Assembly (NCBI RefSeq): GCF_000524195.1
Contig: NW_020170400.1
Coordinates: 787,715 to 851,714 of the forward strand
Direction: 5' to 3'
DNA length: 64,000 nt
From: Echinococcus granulosus
Lineage: Eukaryota > Platyhelminthes > Cestoda > Cyclophyllidea > Taeniidae
In this document: piece by piece, positions 10,881 to 25,445 of the stretch
Layout of the letters: each line of letters begins with the position of its first letter
Position numbering within the stretch: the stretch's first letter is position 1
Position numbers and translations under genes: made by a program
Notes under the pieces: generated by a model
What the model saw: only the letters and a program-made list of their open reading frames with translations
Told to the model about the DNA's origin: nothing
The model's database searches: none

Positions 10881-13800
10881 GTCGATGGAAAGAGGAAGTG
10901 TAGGAAGCAAATGGCATACTAAATGCTCTAAGGACTATAAATTTGTTGCTTTTCACCGCTTTAACGTGCACTACAATACCACGTAATACGTTCCAGATAG
11001 TTTAATCACTGCTTTACTTACTGACCGATTGCTTTGTGATGTTCTTTTTCATTCCAAAGTTGAATCGACGGCAAATTGGAATTGTAGCGAGCTATGTGAA
11101 AACTACGGCCAGGGCCTATCTCTTCAAGGGAGGTAGACACTGCCTCATCCCCATTTGTTTTACTCTCCAGTAACATTGCTTCAAACAATGACCAGAACCT
11201 TTTCTTGGAATCACACAGTCACATGGGACAGCTGACCAGAATTAAAAGCAAGCGAGGATGGAAGTCGATAAAAATATTTCCTTTGGTTCTGAAGACGGAT
11301 ACCTTGTGTACTGAATTTATTTGAAATTAATATATTTTTTTTCTGGTAAGATAACCTTTCACAGCTTCACTATCAGCGTCACGCATGTGTGCCATGTTAG
11401 GGTTAAAGCAAGTGGGGTGCACTTTTATCGGAGACTATGGTAGGGAGCGCATTGCCAAAATTTAAAGGTTTGGAAATGAATTGCCTTCTGTAGAATGCCT
11501 AGACAAAGCGGTTTCATCGTTTCAGCTTGAAAACCGGTATTTTGGAACAATTGTCCACGACATCTAACTACAAAGTAGCTGGACAGTTCAATGAAAAGTC
11601 GTCTGAATAGCTAATCTTTTAAAAGGATAATTTTCATATAACTTTGAATTAAGAGATAATAATGTTACATTGCAATCTTCGTTTTTCTAACTCCGAAAAA
11701 CAGTGTTATTAAGGGCTTAAACTGCAGGTTTGACTTAGGACGAGGTACTACAAAACCTGTTACGCAAAACTGGCTTTTACGATCAAGGCTGGTGAATTAG
11801 GATAGAATTTAAGATATCTTTACCTTCAGATTTATCAACACAAAACATTTGCCTTTCAAGACGAGGGCAATCAACAAATCACATTCTGCTATTGGAATCC
11901 GAAATAATTGGCCGATTAAGCGGGCGGACGAACTTCGGGCGATGGAGCAAATCACAACCCCCTTTATGACTCACACACCTCTCCCCTGTGTGCTCAATTT
12001 TTTAATTAAATTAAAACAAAGTTGTGATCTTGTAAATGAGGAAGTCTAAAGGGGAATCCTGTTCTACGTTTAAACATCTTTTTCACCATTAAAAGCACCT
12101 TCTATTGAATCACACTGTGCGGTAACTAGCAGGGCAAGCATGTCGTTAGCTAACGGTCTCAGCTGTTGTCTGAGCAACTACACTGGTTGGTGCTACAATG
12201 GGACTCTTCAGAAAGAAGGTGGGACAAAGATGAGATGTTTTAAACTGATTTCACTCCGAACAACCTTTAGTTCCTAAATTGGTTGAGACGGGTCTATCTG
12301 TCGCTTCTTTCCACTGTGGCTGTTTTCAGCTAAGCCACTTCGTCTGCCATCCGGATACCAGCTAGTGCCAGAAGGGCATATCTTGCTCAAACCATTGACC
12401 ACAGTGATGTGGTCTTTCATTAGCCAAAGATTTTATCCGTGAGATTTGCTACAGGCTGCTGTCGGCGCTACCGATTTAATATGCTCTGTGATGGAAGCTA
12501 CATGCGTTTCAAGCAGTTATTTCGTCAAAGCCGCGAATTCGCAGGTGGCATGAAATAGATATGTTCGTTTTTGGCGACTATAATGACTTTCTATTCTATT
12601 CACCTTGGCCTCAGCCAGTACAAGATTTTGCAGGCCGACCAACAATCCGTGGAATCGTTCGTTAGCTTACAAGCACCGTTTAGTGGTCTATTTCTAGCTG
12701 TTTTTGTAAAGGCGCTAAAATATTGTTCTATCTATATACCTAATGTCTAACATCCCTCGTGAATCTAACATACTACAGGCACCCTGCTATTTCACCACGA
12801 GGACCGTAATTGGCTACCCATGTGCACGTGCACACGGTGCGCTTAACGTGATGGGAGTAGAGGGAGGTGGAGAAGGAAGAGTCAACCCGCCTGCATTGCC
12901 ACCTTTTCAAGAGGGAGCGCTACTCCCTTTTTCGAATTCCCCTCTCTGAAGTTGATTGAAGAGGAGAGGAGGGGAGGTCCCAATTAGCCAATCCCAACTG
13001 TGAGTAAAGTGCTATTAAGTTTTCCGATTGATGAGTGACTCCCCAAAGGCTACAACATACTTATTTGAGGATATTTCAAACAAGGGCTGTCTCCTAGTTC
13101 ATTTAAAGCTAATGGAGATATTATAGTGACCAACAATGATTTGTTGAATTAGAAAACAAACAGCTGAAGAGATTGCGGTAAAGATGAAATTATTACTGTC
13201 TCCGTTGAGGACCTAATCTGATAGCCTTGGTTTCAGCAAAGCATTCGCGTATTCCCCTGAATGTCTCTAAGACATCAACCATTGGGCTGAGAGATTGAGC
13301 TACCGATCCGGACATTCCTAATCAATAAAGATACGCAATAGCCCCTTTGTGTGGAACAGCGCTGATGAAACTCTTCGAATGGAGTAAAAGTCTTAAGGAC
13401 GCCTGTATGGTCGTCAGTGATGATTTAGAGATCAGCGATTCCTAACCCTAAGCACAAAAGCCATTCCAACGGGTGTTTAGCTACTGGAACGTCGGATCCT
13501 GGATGGATAGATGGACCATAATCTGTCGTGAAATTGTACGAGGGATAACCTGTGTACAGAATTATTCACGTATCCTGATAATTTCGAAAGGTTAGTCCGC
13601 TTTCTGCGCTCTGACCGGTATTCATTTATCGAAAGTGTTTAATAGATATTAGGTGAACCCTGCGATAAGTGCACAAATATGGCAGCAGGGGGACTACACT
13701 GAAGAATGAGCGCATTTTATTCTTTCTTTTATACCTTCCGAAATTGCCATCCGCAGATGTGTGATTCAAAGTGGCAACACTCAAGTTTTTACACATTAGT

Positions 13801-14436
13801 GACTAACCCGGTAGAAGACAAAGGAGTGCAGGATGAGTCATTGACGTGGGAGCTCTATGAGATAAGGGACAAGGGGGATGACACGTGCCTGCTTAAGGTA
13901 GCCATTCGCCCATAGATCAGGCACTTAAGCTTCCCAGCCTAGCAACTGGACTCTGCGGCAGATGACTGCGAGGGGGGAGGAAACACGCGTTCTGTCCGTG
14001 ATGTCCATCTCTCCCATCATCCTAATACATGGATGAGGCTCAAAGGCGATACTCAGAGTAGAGCTGTGCCCTCATTCAAGGTCCTTGATTTTAGCTTCCC
14101 TATTACTCGTTTAAAAATTCCACGAAACAAATATGATGGCATGGAACCGCTGTCATCTTTGATTGTTCAAATTTGGCATTCAAAAACTGTTGTAAACAGA
14201 AATAAATTTGAAAAACCCCTTCAAATGGATAAATTAACGAGAACCATCATAGGGATGTCTGACAAATTATTATCAACCCAAAAACCATTTCGAAATTTTA
14301 AAAAATGGTAGGACTTGTAAAATAAAAAACAGTATTCTACAGATTATTTAATAGTAAAGAATTTAGGATTCCATAAAGGAGCGTGGCCAACCAATATTAC
14401 TAGATTTTAATATGCCGACATGTCGACTCAACTTAC
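10881..14436. other. Intergenic or intronic stretch, no gene recognised
   Basis: If the candidate gene ending its second exon at 14437 is real, its downstream exons should lie here or further left, but I find no convincing one. Around 12900-12970 there are two short inverted repeats (AGGGAG..CTCCCT and a CCTCTC..GAGAGG pair) in purine/pyrimidine-rich DNA. Open frames at 11849-12049, 12743-12949, 13706-13915 and 14033-14311 lack support. Confidence 0.5.
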
Positions 14437-15230
14437 CACTGTTCTGGTAACGGATGGATATGCGTAGATAGAGGGTGGGGAGGTGGTTTTCCATTGAAAT
14501 CTACTTGCCCCCACAAGGGTAACAAGTGATCGCGGATGCTATGGGCATAATGTTTTATCCGGTTTCGGCTGTCCTTTTTTATTCCCACTGCTTTCTCTTC
14601 GGTAGCCATCCAGGGGGCTACTCCTCGTAAAACGCTTGTAGGTGAATCGTTCATACCAGTCGTTAAGTAATCTCCCATCCCGCTGTCTTCACTTTTCTGC
14701 ACTCTGGATGTGCAGACGGGTACACTGGAGCATCGAGGTTGGTGTCCTTCCTGTTTAAGTCGATTTCGACGCTCAACTATTCGAATAGTACCGTTGAGAG
14801 TTTGGTAAGGGTTATTGATTCGAGAGTCTTGATAATGATGTTGATAGATTGGTGGATTATTGACTAGTGTGACGTTTGAAGAGGCCGGATTCGACGATAA
14901 CTCCAAGGGTTGGAAGACAGATTCGCATGTTTGGGCCGAGAAGGAACGGTGATGCATTCGCGAGCGGTTTTCGGTCACGTTTTCTTTCAACATGATACAT
15001 GTATTTGTAACAGTAATCGATGCTGAAATGTGAAGAGAATCGTAAGCTGTTGTCACTTTGAACATGTGAATGCCCAGTGCCAATAAGCGATGATGATCAC
15101 CGCTCTGAAACAAAAAATCTTCAAGGAATACGGATAATAAGAATGAGGGTGAGCATGAGGATGAGGCAGTACTCACCTCTCCCCTTTTCTTCCCTCCTTC
15201 AATCCTCTCTCTCTTCCTCCAACACTCCAT
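14437..15230 (-). CDS. Candidate gene fragment: two 5' exons of an unrecognised protein
   Basis: I do not recognise this protein. Exon 1 would be 15230-15177: ATG, 18 codons rich in Lys/Arg/Glu, then a strong donor GAG|GTGAGT. A 72-nt intron ends TTTTTTGTTTCAG, and exon 2 (15104-14437) continues in frame for about 222 codons before a strong donor TG|GTAAGT. Exon 2 is Ser/Thr/Asn-rich with a basic segment RNRIKHYAHSIRDHLLPLW near its end and no obvious domain, signal peptide or membrane span. The exon leaves two bases; joining it directly to the IQSEC-like first exon would create a stop, so it is probably a separate gene with its 3' part unseen. In favour: ATG, donor, acceptor and frame all agree. 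Against: no homology, and the 5' end lies in a duplicated segment. Confidence 0.4.
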
Positions 15231-15260
15231 CACTTCCACTTTGCCACCCTAAGGTGTAAA
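15040..15260 (-). repeat. Inverted duplication, arm 1 (contains the start of the candidate gene)
   Basis: Read on the minus strand, this segment matches 16818-17035 on the plus strand. It includes exon 1, the donor, the intron block CTCATCCTCATG..TCACCCTCATTCT, the acceptor and the first codons of exon 2. Identity looks like roughly 70-75% by eye. Confidence 0.7.
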
Positions 15261-16817
15261 TCTTCTCAAGTCTGGGTCACACAGTAGTAATAATCGGAGT
15301 TCGACTCTCTTCCTACCAATTTTTTAGTCCTGACTGCACCTCCAGACCATGTAATCCTAGACACCTTCCTCTTCCATTAAGCAGCATAGAGTAGATTGAT
15401 GCCAGCTGCAGATGTCTTTAGGCCGTCAACAGGCGAACGCTTCCAGGTGTACCAAGGTGGACAGTCCACCACAAATACACAACTCAAGTGTAGCTGACTA
15501 AAGATGACATGGCGTGTGGCTTGGAAGTGTGAAGTATTGATATATAATGGATTGGTTGTTGTTACAACTCACAAATCTATTCTTTGAATTCGAAAATAAG
15601 TTAATGACCTAAAACCTTTTAGCTGAGTTCATCGGTAATTATGCATTATTGAATTAAATTTACAACGCCCTAAAATGTTGTGTCAGGGTTCAAAGTTGTG
15701 CAATAGGAGTCACACAGACTTGTTCGGAAAACGTAGCAGGAAGTTAACTAAATTTTGTCATTTCCGAGCTTGAGAATGCCACAAGCATGGTCACTTATCG
15801 TGAAGATGCACTCTAAGCCATGCTTTGATTAATACCCATAATTTTTAACACTTTCAAAGAGAAGGTCAGCTGCGGAACGAATTAATGCAATGCAGCGTAA
15901 AGAAACCGCTCGAATAAGATCGAGCAGTGATGTCCTTAGACAACTAATTGATGCACAGCACTGGAAGTTTGTTCAAAGTGGATGATTTTAAATTCCATGA
16001 CAGAGCTCTTAAATGGTAACATGATAATGGCAAATTTGGATGATCGGGAGGTGGACACATTCAGCTCATATCCATCCATCCTTCAACTCGCCTAATTATT
16101 CAACTACTTCAAGTTATACCAAATTGGGTTCACAAACCTTTCAGTTCACTTGAAAAGAGATTTTGATTATGAATCACTGAGAAATTGACAACTTACATCT
16201 GGCATGTAGACTCACCATTCTTCATGTATCATATTTTATTTTTGATTTTCTAAATCAGTAACAACATTTCACTTTTCTTCTCGTCTGGCTCTTACACCAT
16301 TGCACGACAGAACCCACAGTATCCATCGAAATGGAATCCCCCCCCGAATAATACGCTATCTTTTAACTCGATTCCTTTTTGCCCCCTAGCATGCTGGGTT
16401 CCTGCTGAATGTATGGCTATGAAAGAGATCTATTCCAAGCGTTGAAATATCCATCAAACACTTTTCTAGGCGATTCGTTTTGTCGAATTTCTGACGCCTA
16501 GAGCAAAAGATGGCCGGGGACATTCAGCTCAAGACCATCATCAGGCTTCGGTAAGAGTTTCAGTAAAGTCAAACAAAGGTGTTTTCAAGGCTTCCATTGG
16601 AGTCAAGTACTTAAGTGAATTAATATCAGAAAAATTAAAAGGTGCCTAAATTTTAATGATCGTGTAAGGAAAAAAAATAAATGCACAAATCTCCATTTAA
16701 TTAATTCCATTAAAATAATACCAGAGAATCCCACGTGAAATCAAAAAACATTTTAGCCAAAAAGTCAATTATATCGTTATAATGAGGTAAAATTAGATAA
16801 GGCGAGACCCCGGACTT
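15261..16817. other. Spacer between the two inverted arms
   Basis: About 1.56 kb with no recognised gene. A GACATTCAGCTCA-like block occurs near 16058 and again near 16519. Confidence 0.5.
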
Positions 16818-17035
16818 CGTGGCACAGACGTGAGATTTGTACCTTATGATGGGGTAGAAGTGATAGAGTGCTGTAGAGAGTGAGGAAGGGAGGGAAAGGC
16901 GGAGGTAAGTACTATCTCATCCTCATGTTCACCCTCATTCTCATTCTCCGTATTTTCTGATTGTATTTCTCAGCGTGATGTTTATCATCTTTTCTTGGCA
17001 CTGAACAGTCAAATGCTTGCTGTCGAATTAGACTA
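16818..17035 (+). pseudogene. Inverted duplication, arm 2: decayed copy of the candidate gene's 5' end
   Basis: Aligns with arm 1 read on the minus strand. The position of the arm-1 ATG is ATA here and a TGA follows a few codons later, so the exon-1 reading frame is broken. The splice donor (GAG|GTAAGTACT) and acceptor (TATTTCTCAG) are nevertheless kept. This looks like an inactive copy, or two members of a repeat family carrying splice sites. Confidence 0.55.
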
Positions 17036-20000
17036 GACGGCTGGGCGACAAAATGGCGATTAAAACGTCGGTAGGTAGGTTAGGGTTATACATTTTATAC
17101 AAAAGTGAATTTCTTGGCTGGCTTATGCTGTGTTACTCTGGGATACTTGCAGAGGCTGCAAGAGTGATAAAAATTAAACTAAAAATATCTGAAAAAGATG
17201 CTACTCCAAAACCTCTTCCTATTCATATGCAATTGAGTACTATTTTCATGTTTATTTTCTTAAAGTTGATTAAATGAGTGAATATTCGTACCCTGTTTTT
17301 GAGGCATATTATAAGGTCCCTAAGCCAAAAATTAACGATATTTTAAATTTCTGATGGATTTATTACTTTTAGATATATGTAGCAAATAATACTATCCATT
17401 TTTCACGAAAATGTAGCTATTTATTACCTAACTTTGATTATTTGTTATGAACTATCTTAAGTGATGACAATCTCTACCGCCCTGATGATAAACTTCTGAT
17501 ATTTGCCATGGAGGGAGGATATGGATTGTGTTCCTCACTTCTAAGCTAAGGTCTAAAGGAAGTTGATGGAACCCCTAAGATTGGTACCATTTTCTGACCC
17601 TGAGATAAATGCAGTTAATCATTATGCTTATTCGCCTTCTCAGATGACCCTTTGGGAAATCTGCTTGTGTTGGTGGAAAATTACTCGATTTTTCGGACTT
17701 ATCTTTTGTGCTACGTGTTAAAAAAGCTGGATATTGAGAATGATATGATGGTTGGCTCCTACCAATAATGGATAAGGTATAATCATTCCAAAACCATCTT
17801 TGCAGCGATAGCCCAAAATTTTGACCATCAAATCTGGAATGGGTGGTGCGGAATACCGTGGCGAACTAGTTTCGCTAAATCAGAGAAGGTGATCCCAACA
17901 ACACATCTCTCTCGTATCAGGCATATGAGTAGCGGTTTCCTCGAGGTCTTCTCAAAAAGCTTGAACAATTTTGAAGGCTAATGCACGCATACTCAAGCGT
18001 TAAACTTCAAGCTGACAATTGGGGTGCGAGCAGTGTTGCCTCTTGCAGCGAAGGACTAAATCTAATTAAAATTAATGAACGAATTTATCTAAGCAATTGT
18101 TAGATACTTTTCGTGCCTCATTTAAGCAACCGTATCCCATCCATTCGATCGACAAGTGTTTAGACCATATTAATTGGCTAAGAGTCCATTTAACATGACT
18201 TAAATGCGTTTGAACAGTCAAAAAATAGGTAAAACAAAAGAACCAGTGAAGAGGTGGTCAATTTATGAATCACAGGAATGAGAAAATCCCAAGTTTTTCC
18301 CTCCTTTTCACTGCTGAGTCCTCAAAACGGCAGCTAATAACAGGGGAAAAGGAAGAAATTGATTACGGATACGGCATGCACAAAACATGTCATATGATGG
18401 TGGTGGAGCTGCCTCCACCGACCAACTCCTCTACGTGAGAGCGCTAATGCATTATCTAAAGGTGACGCTATAGCGTTTGGGTGATTGGAGGTACTTTTCC
18501 ACTAGCCTTAGGTGGAGGCTGACTCGTAAGAGGGGCTCGATCTTGCCACGACGCGATGATACTACCCGTGATTTTAAAACTATAGAGAATAAGTAGTCAT
18601 GTTTTTCTTAAACCGTATTTTATGCACCCATTTAGATTGTTAATCCGTGTCCCAGGAGAGCTAGTTTCAAGAGCGTCAAAAGTGAGGTGTATGATTTCAT
18701 TAAAGTCTGGGCGGGTGGGGAGGGGATATAAGAGGTTTTATTTTAGGAGGTGAATTTATTTCTGAGAAGTGAAAACTGGCTGAGAACAAGAGCGTGTTAT
18801 CTACTGTAGGTTATTTATAGTCATTGTAAAGGTCGGCGCGCCATTATTGAATTTGCAGCACAACTTGAGACGGTAGTCATTCCAGTAAAATCAAAGTGCC
18901 TTCGCGGACTTATTAATTGCCATTATGATTCTTGGTAAAAAAGTATAACGCAAAATCCCTCATTTAAATGCAACAAATTTAGCCGCAACACACTGCCAAC
19001 ACAAAATTATGAAAATTTTACAAGAATATTGGTGAAATTTTTATGGAGGTATTGTACCCTGCTTAAGTAAATCCTACTAGTCATTAGGTGATAATTCTAT
19101 ATACACGAAATGACCTATCTTTGTTTTATAAAGCTGCGAATTCTCCCAAAATTTACTGTTTTTAAAGGCAGAATTAATGGGACTGCTTCAACGGTTAGGG
19201 CACGTGACCAAGTGCAGAATGTTTTGTTGCATGATTACACCCCCCTATGATAGTAAAGGCATCTTTTAGTTAAGAATTGATCATAAATGCATTAGCCTAC
19301 AAACAATATTGTCTATAAGGCGTGCTCAGACCCATAAAAGTAGCTAATTCCCAAAAAAGATTCAAATAGGGGGCGCAAGGCGTTATAGTAAGGCTTAGGG
19401 TGGTTCTAAGCGTCGAGAAATGCAAATATTCTTTTCTAGTTGGTAAACCACCGAATCATTACCATAGCACAGCCTTGAGTAATCCAAAAATGGTCGTTCA
19501 GATCGTTCAGTGGTTAGATCGTTGACTGGTTAGCACTTTTGTTTACTGATTGGCGGGGATGCAAGTATCGAATTCTGAAAAAAACGACCGAAAATGCACC
19601 GTGTTTAAGATAATCAGAGCTCAGTTTAGGGGGTGTGACGGGGCGAAAATTAATCGGAATTTTTATGTGTCTATAAATTTAAGACAAAGCATCGAGAAAA
19701 AGCCTACCGGATGCTAGCACTACGCCGTATTGAGGTGCGAAAGTAGACATTTTTTCTACCGTAACAACACTCAAATAGGGTAAGTAGATGTAATAAAGGT
19801 GTTCACAAACGTTATAAATTAGCACCTTATTTAGTGAACTGTGAATAGAGCTTTGGATTGAAAAAAAGCTGATAAGTTAACTCATGCAAAATGGTTGGCG
19901 TTAGGTAGCGAAGTATTAATGACAAATGACTTATTGAAAATGGGGAGAAAGTGTAATAAAACTTCGCTTTTCGGTGCAAAAATGTAATTAAACTAGTTGT

Positions 20001-22526
20001 TACTATTTAAGAGGTTGTTGGTTTGTTTGACTAAAACCTTTGTTTTGCTAGTAAATATGCTTCTGTTAAGTGAATGGGGCAAAAATCTACTTATCAACTG
20101 GGTGAACGATAATGCCCCATCGCTGGGATACGATTACAAAATCTTGAAATGGGAGAAATTTTAAATGATCGAGGCAAGCAGTTTTCAAGTCATCAATTTA
20201 ATTAATCGGTAGTCATTTGACAGTAAATTGACTTGTAGAATTGGATTTGGAAATGGACGCCTACTTCTCCATGTTTTGAAGGGTCAAATGGACTCGCTAA
20301 ACGTCACACGTTCGATTTGCGTCGTGAAATCGAATCCTTGTTGTGTAAGCATATCTAATTATTAAAAGTGGAAATCCACTTGACGAGAATATGTGGGCGA
20401 TGTAAATATTGGAAAAAAGCAAGACGAGATGAGACCCGCCCGGTAGTGGAGGGCGCGGATGAGCTAAGAGGTGCATTAGTGGAAAACAGTAAATGTGCGG
20501 GTGGTTGGAAAAATGGAAGGGTTTCTAGCTCGGAAATAGGATGATCAACATTGGGGATGGTAAATAGGAACATACTGCCATAGTGCGATGAAAATGATCG
20601 ATGCATGTGCATTGTCACTAAACATTTACCGCTTCGATATGATTGGTTAGAATGACTAGAGAACGCGGACCATCCAGCTAGTCAGATACGAAGATAAGGA
20701 GAGAACACCAAACTGAACAGATTGATTAACCTGGTAGCCAAAAGACGCTTCATTCAAATGGTGCTCATTCTTCACAAAAGAAGCTAAGAGTTTTAGAGCC
20801 GCTTTAAAAAGTTAGGCTGCGAGATAGCAATAGTTATTACGTTCATGCGGTTGTGATTACAGATGCGAGACCGTTGAAGCCAAACTTTGGACACTTTATA
20901 CGTGATGTTCCCATAATAGCATTTATAACTTGAATTAGAGCACGGTAAAAGCCACATCCAAATTTAATGAAAACATGATTTAAACTGGGTGTTTTGAGAA
21001 AGTACCCCCTGAAACAGTCACAGCTGACCCTAGTTCAGTGCAGAAAATACCCTATCTCAGAGTGCGAGACAAAAGTGATGTAGAATGCATTTCGAATAGG
21101 ATACGAGGGAACTTACTCCGCAGGATAACTGAAGACTAATTCCAAGGTCATTGAAATGCAGTCTTAATGGATTTCGTGGGGTACTCCATCACATGGCAGC
21201 ACACAAGAATGCAATAGCCTCTCGCAATGTGATCACACAGCTCTTTGATTGGCTCTCGTGAATGAGCCTGCACCAGACTGCATTGGTGCTTTCAGATTGG
21301 TCTATGCAACAGTTTGTACAAGTGACTTCAGCACACTGTTCTACTAATGGGTTATTTTAGTTAACCATGTGCCTTATTTCTACCTGAATAATAGGGAAAA
21401 GTTTGCTTCAAAACTGCAAATTCAGCACTTAAGCTAAAGCATGGGTATCAGTCATTCGGAAATAAGGCGATGATTGGAAGCTCAACAATAGCAATAAAAG
21501 CTGAATGATAAATTTTGTGTATTGTGAAGCATTCCGGGGTCTCTGCTCCTTGAAGATCATCAAGCTACTTTAATTAGCTACTTTGGGCATAGTCTCTTTT
21601 GACCGGCTAATCATTTCTCTTCAAAGAATTATTTGCTTTGTTTTTACAGGTGGATTTTACGCAAGGTGCACGATTTTGATTGTTGGTACTGCAATAATTT
21701 TCAGACGAATTCGTGAAGTTTTACTAGTTGGGTAATGAAATCAGACCCACTGCTATTTGTCGATTGAGTGTCGATAATACGATAACATTATTTTCATTAG
21801 AGGGGGAAATCCTCGAGCAGTCAGAGATGCAGCTATAAGAAAGGACAAATCAAATTTTTGATAGGGTGCACGATCAAACCCCTAATTATGAAGAATGGTT
21901 ATACAGTTACTTTAGTCACCTTTCGAAGAGAACTCGTAGGCAATTGAACCACGGATCATTGCATCACAATTGTTCTCATATTATCCGCGAGAAAATCCCA
22001 GCATTACGACCCATTCCCCCTAGAGTACACTCAGCTACTAATCACGGTCCGCACTCTCCAAATCTATGCGACCACTTAACCCATAGATGAACGCGGATCA
22101 CTTTGCCGAACCATAAATGTACACTTTCCCAGCGAAGAATTGCCTACGGCCTTGGCGCCCTTACCCCCAACCCCAACAATGGTTTCAGCCCGGCTAAATC
22201 GCACCACATTCCCAATTGGCTTCGTCGAAATCACCCACCTATGACCCACAGATATAACATCAAGTAGCGTGCACGGCAGTGCTAGTCAGCCGCACAACGC
22301 CCGAAATATTTTTGGCCCTTGTGATTAGATTACACCTATTTCAACACATCCTTTTTTTCACAGTTAAACTCAATATACGTACTTAATCAAATTTAGTAAC
22401 AGAACAATCCGAAGCTTCACTACTCAAGCGTGAGAGCTATTTCACCGGCAGAGGCTCAAAAACAGGAAAAGCAGACAAGCTTAGTGTGAGTACACCTAAG
22501 AAGTGGTGTTCAAAAAATATTATGGA
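17036..22526. other. Gene-poor stretch left of PSMC1
   Basis: 5.5 kb without a supported gene; one tRNA-like relic at 19492-19589. Open frames at 17053-17277, 20355-20618 (minus) and 21866-22090 have no splice context or family match. The last is basic and slightly protein-like, but I cannot support it. Confidence 0.5.
19492..19589 (+). other. tRNA-like relic (possible tRNA-derived SINE piece)
   Basis: The segment starts GGTCGTT and ends AACGACC, a perfect 7-bp inverted repeat. It is followed by CA and a D-arm-like GATC-GTTCAGTGGTTA-GATC, very close to a tRNA A box. A degenerate B box (TATCGAATTC) lies near 19567. The whole is 98 nt, with no good anticodon or T stem, so it is not a functional tRNA. 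Confidence 0.3.
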
Positions 22527-24088
<1,562 letters not shown>

Positions 24089-24142
24089 AACTTAATCACA
24101 GACGACTCCTCAATGTACCCAAGGCACACAAAACAAATGTCG

Positions 24143-24148
24143 ACCAAT
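24143..24148 (-). promoter_or_regulatory. ATTGGT (inverted CCAAT) upstream of PSMC1
   Basis: On the minus strand ATTGGT lies 55-60 nt before the proposed PSMC1 start codon, in the same sense orientation as at the other genes of this window. Known as an NF-Y-type motif in animals; its function here is inferred. Confidence 0.4.
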
Positions 24149-25423
24149 GAACTAAAAATCTTTACCGACCAGTAATAAGTGAGTTCTAAGACAAGCCAAA
24201 CCTAATAACGAATAACTATTACGAGAATTTACATACGGCATGTGCTGTCAAGCACATTGAATGCACATTTTGCACATTTTTGCAAATATATCAAGTCTGT
24301 GTAATGGATTAAAGCACATGCAAAGTCCCATTTAAAGTTCTATCCAGTTCAAAGTGAGGCCTCTTATGTGAATAATTGATGCCTAAAATTACACTATACC
24401 GTAAAGCATTTGCTAGCGTCATTTTATACCTAAGTGTGTAGTCTAGTACATCAAAAATTTAAAATAAGACTTTTGAATGTGATTTAAGATTCAGGGAGCA
24501 CTAAAATCATTTAACTGCAATAAATTAAGGGCTGCATATTAAGTTCAAGAGCTGTAACCGAGTTCTCGACTGCATTTACTAACAACGTATATCATGGGCA
24601 CCTATAACTAAACGTACAACCTGACGGGAGGCTACAATCGTACTTCAGTAACTTTGGTATCAGTAAGTAATGTCAGCTCTTCTGAAACAGACTCGGCATC
24701 ATAATTATCTTACGTAACACGGAGGTCGCTTGTCCTTTTATTACCTGCTAATCAGGTCTGTGCAACACCAAAGTCCATCCTTAGGAACTAGTTTGCTTCT
24801 GGGTAATCTAACAAATATAGCTGATTCTGCGAGTGAGCTCAAAAGCACCTGACTTTCTAATCACATTCGGAGCACACTGGTACGTAATGGGCAACAAGTA
24901 AATAATTTCCGTGCCTTATTTCCCAGTACCGTTTTCATAATTACTTTGGCGCAGGATTAACCGCACAAACTTACCAGGTCTCATGTACTATACTTTCAAA
25001 TTGGTGCCGTAGCTTCCTGGCAGTGCTTACAATGTCGCAGTTCTTCCGAAAAGTTTTCCATCAAAGGTGATAAAAGGGCGCCTTTCTTTGGCGAACACCT
25101 GAATCTGAGATAGAACCATTAACTGCTGGTGGGGTGAGATTAAGTTCCAACGAGTCGTTGCTGATTACAAGCCGATGTTTAGTTGCGCTTTTTAAAATGA
25201 AAAGGCTTATGTCAAAGTCCTTTTGGGGTATGGTAGTGGGCAATATGGTTCATGCATAGTGCATGATAAAAAAGGACATAAATATGCACTCATGATTGGG
25301 GAAATTAACTAGAGTTCCACCATTGAAGCGCTCTTTCCTGACCCATTCTAACAGTACGTAGGAACCTTTGTTTATGCTGCTCTAACTCTACTAGTAAAAA
25401 ATAAATAAGCAGTCCCGATTTTG
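24149..25423. other. Head-to-head intergenic region between PSMC1 and ABCF3
   Basis: About 1.3 kb without a gene; both flanking promoters should lie at its ends. The minus-strand frame at 25061-25243 is not supported. Confidence 0.6.
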
Positions 25424-25429
25424 ATTGGT
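25424..25429 (+). promoter_or_regulatory. ATTGGT (inverted CCAAT) just before the ABCF3 start
   Basis: ATTGGT lies 17-22 nt before the ATG. That is very close for a CCAAT box, implying either a very short 5' leader, trans-splicing, or a chance match. Confidence 0.3.
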
Positions 25430-25445
25430 TAGTCGTCGTCCTATC

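Noticed and set aside
14033..14311. 92-codon plus-strand frame next to the candidate gene
   Set aside because: AT-driven composition, no recognised motif, opposite strand to the spliced candidate.
14437..15230. Candidate exons as the N-terminus of the IQSEC-like gene
   Set aside because: The phase left at 14437 combined with the only in-frame acceptor before 5282 would create a stop, and no IQ or coiled-coil motif is seen.
21866..22090. Basic 74-codon plus-strand frame
   Set aside because: Starts at GTG, no homology, not linked to other exons.
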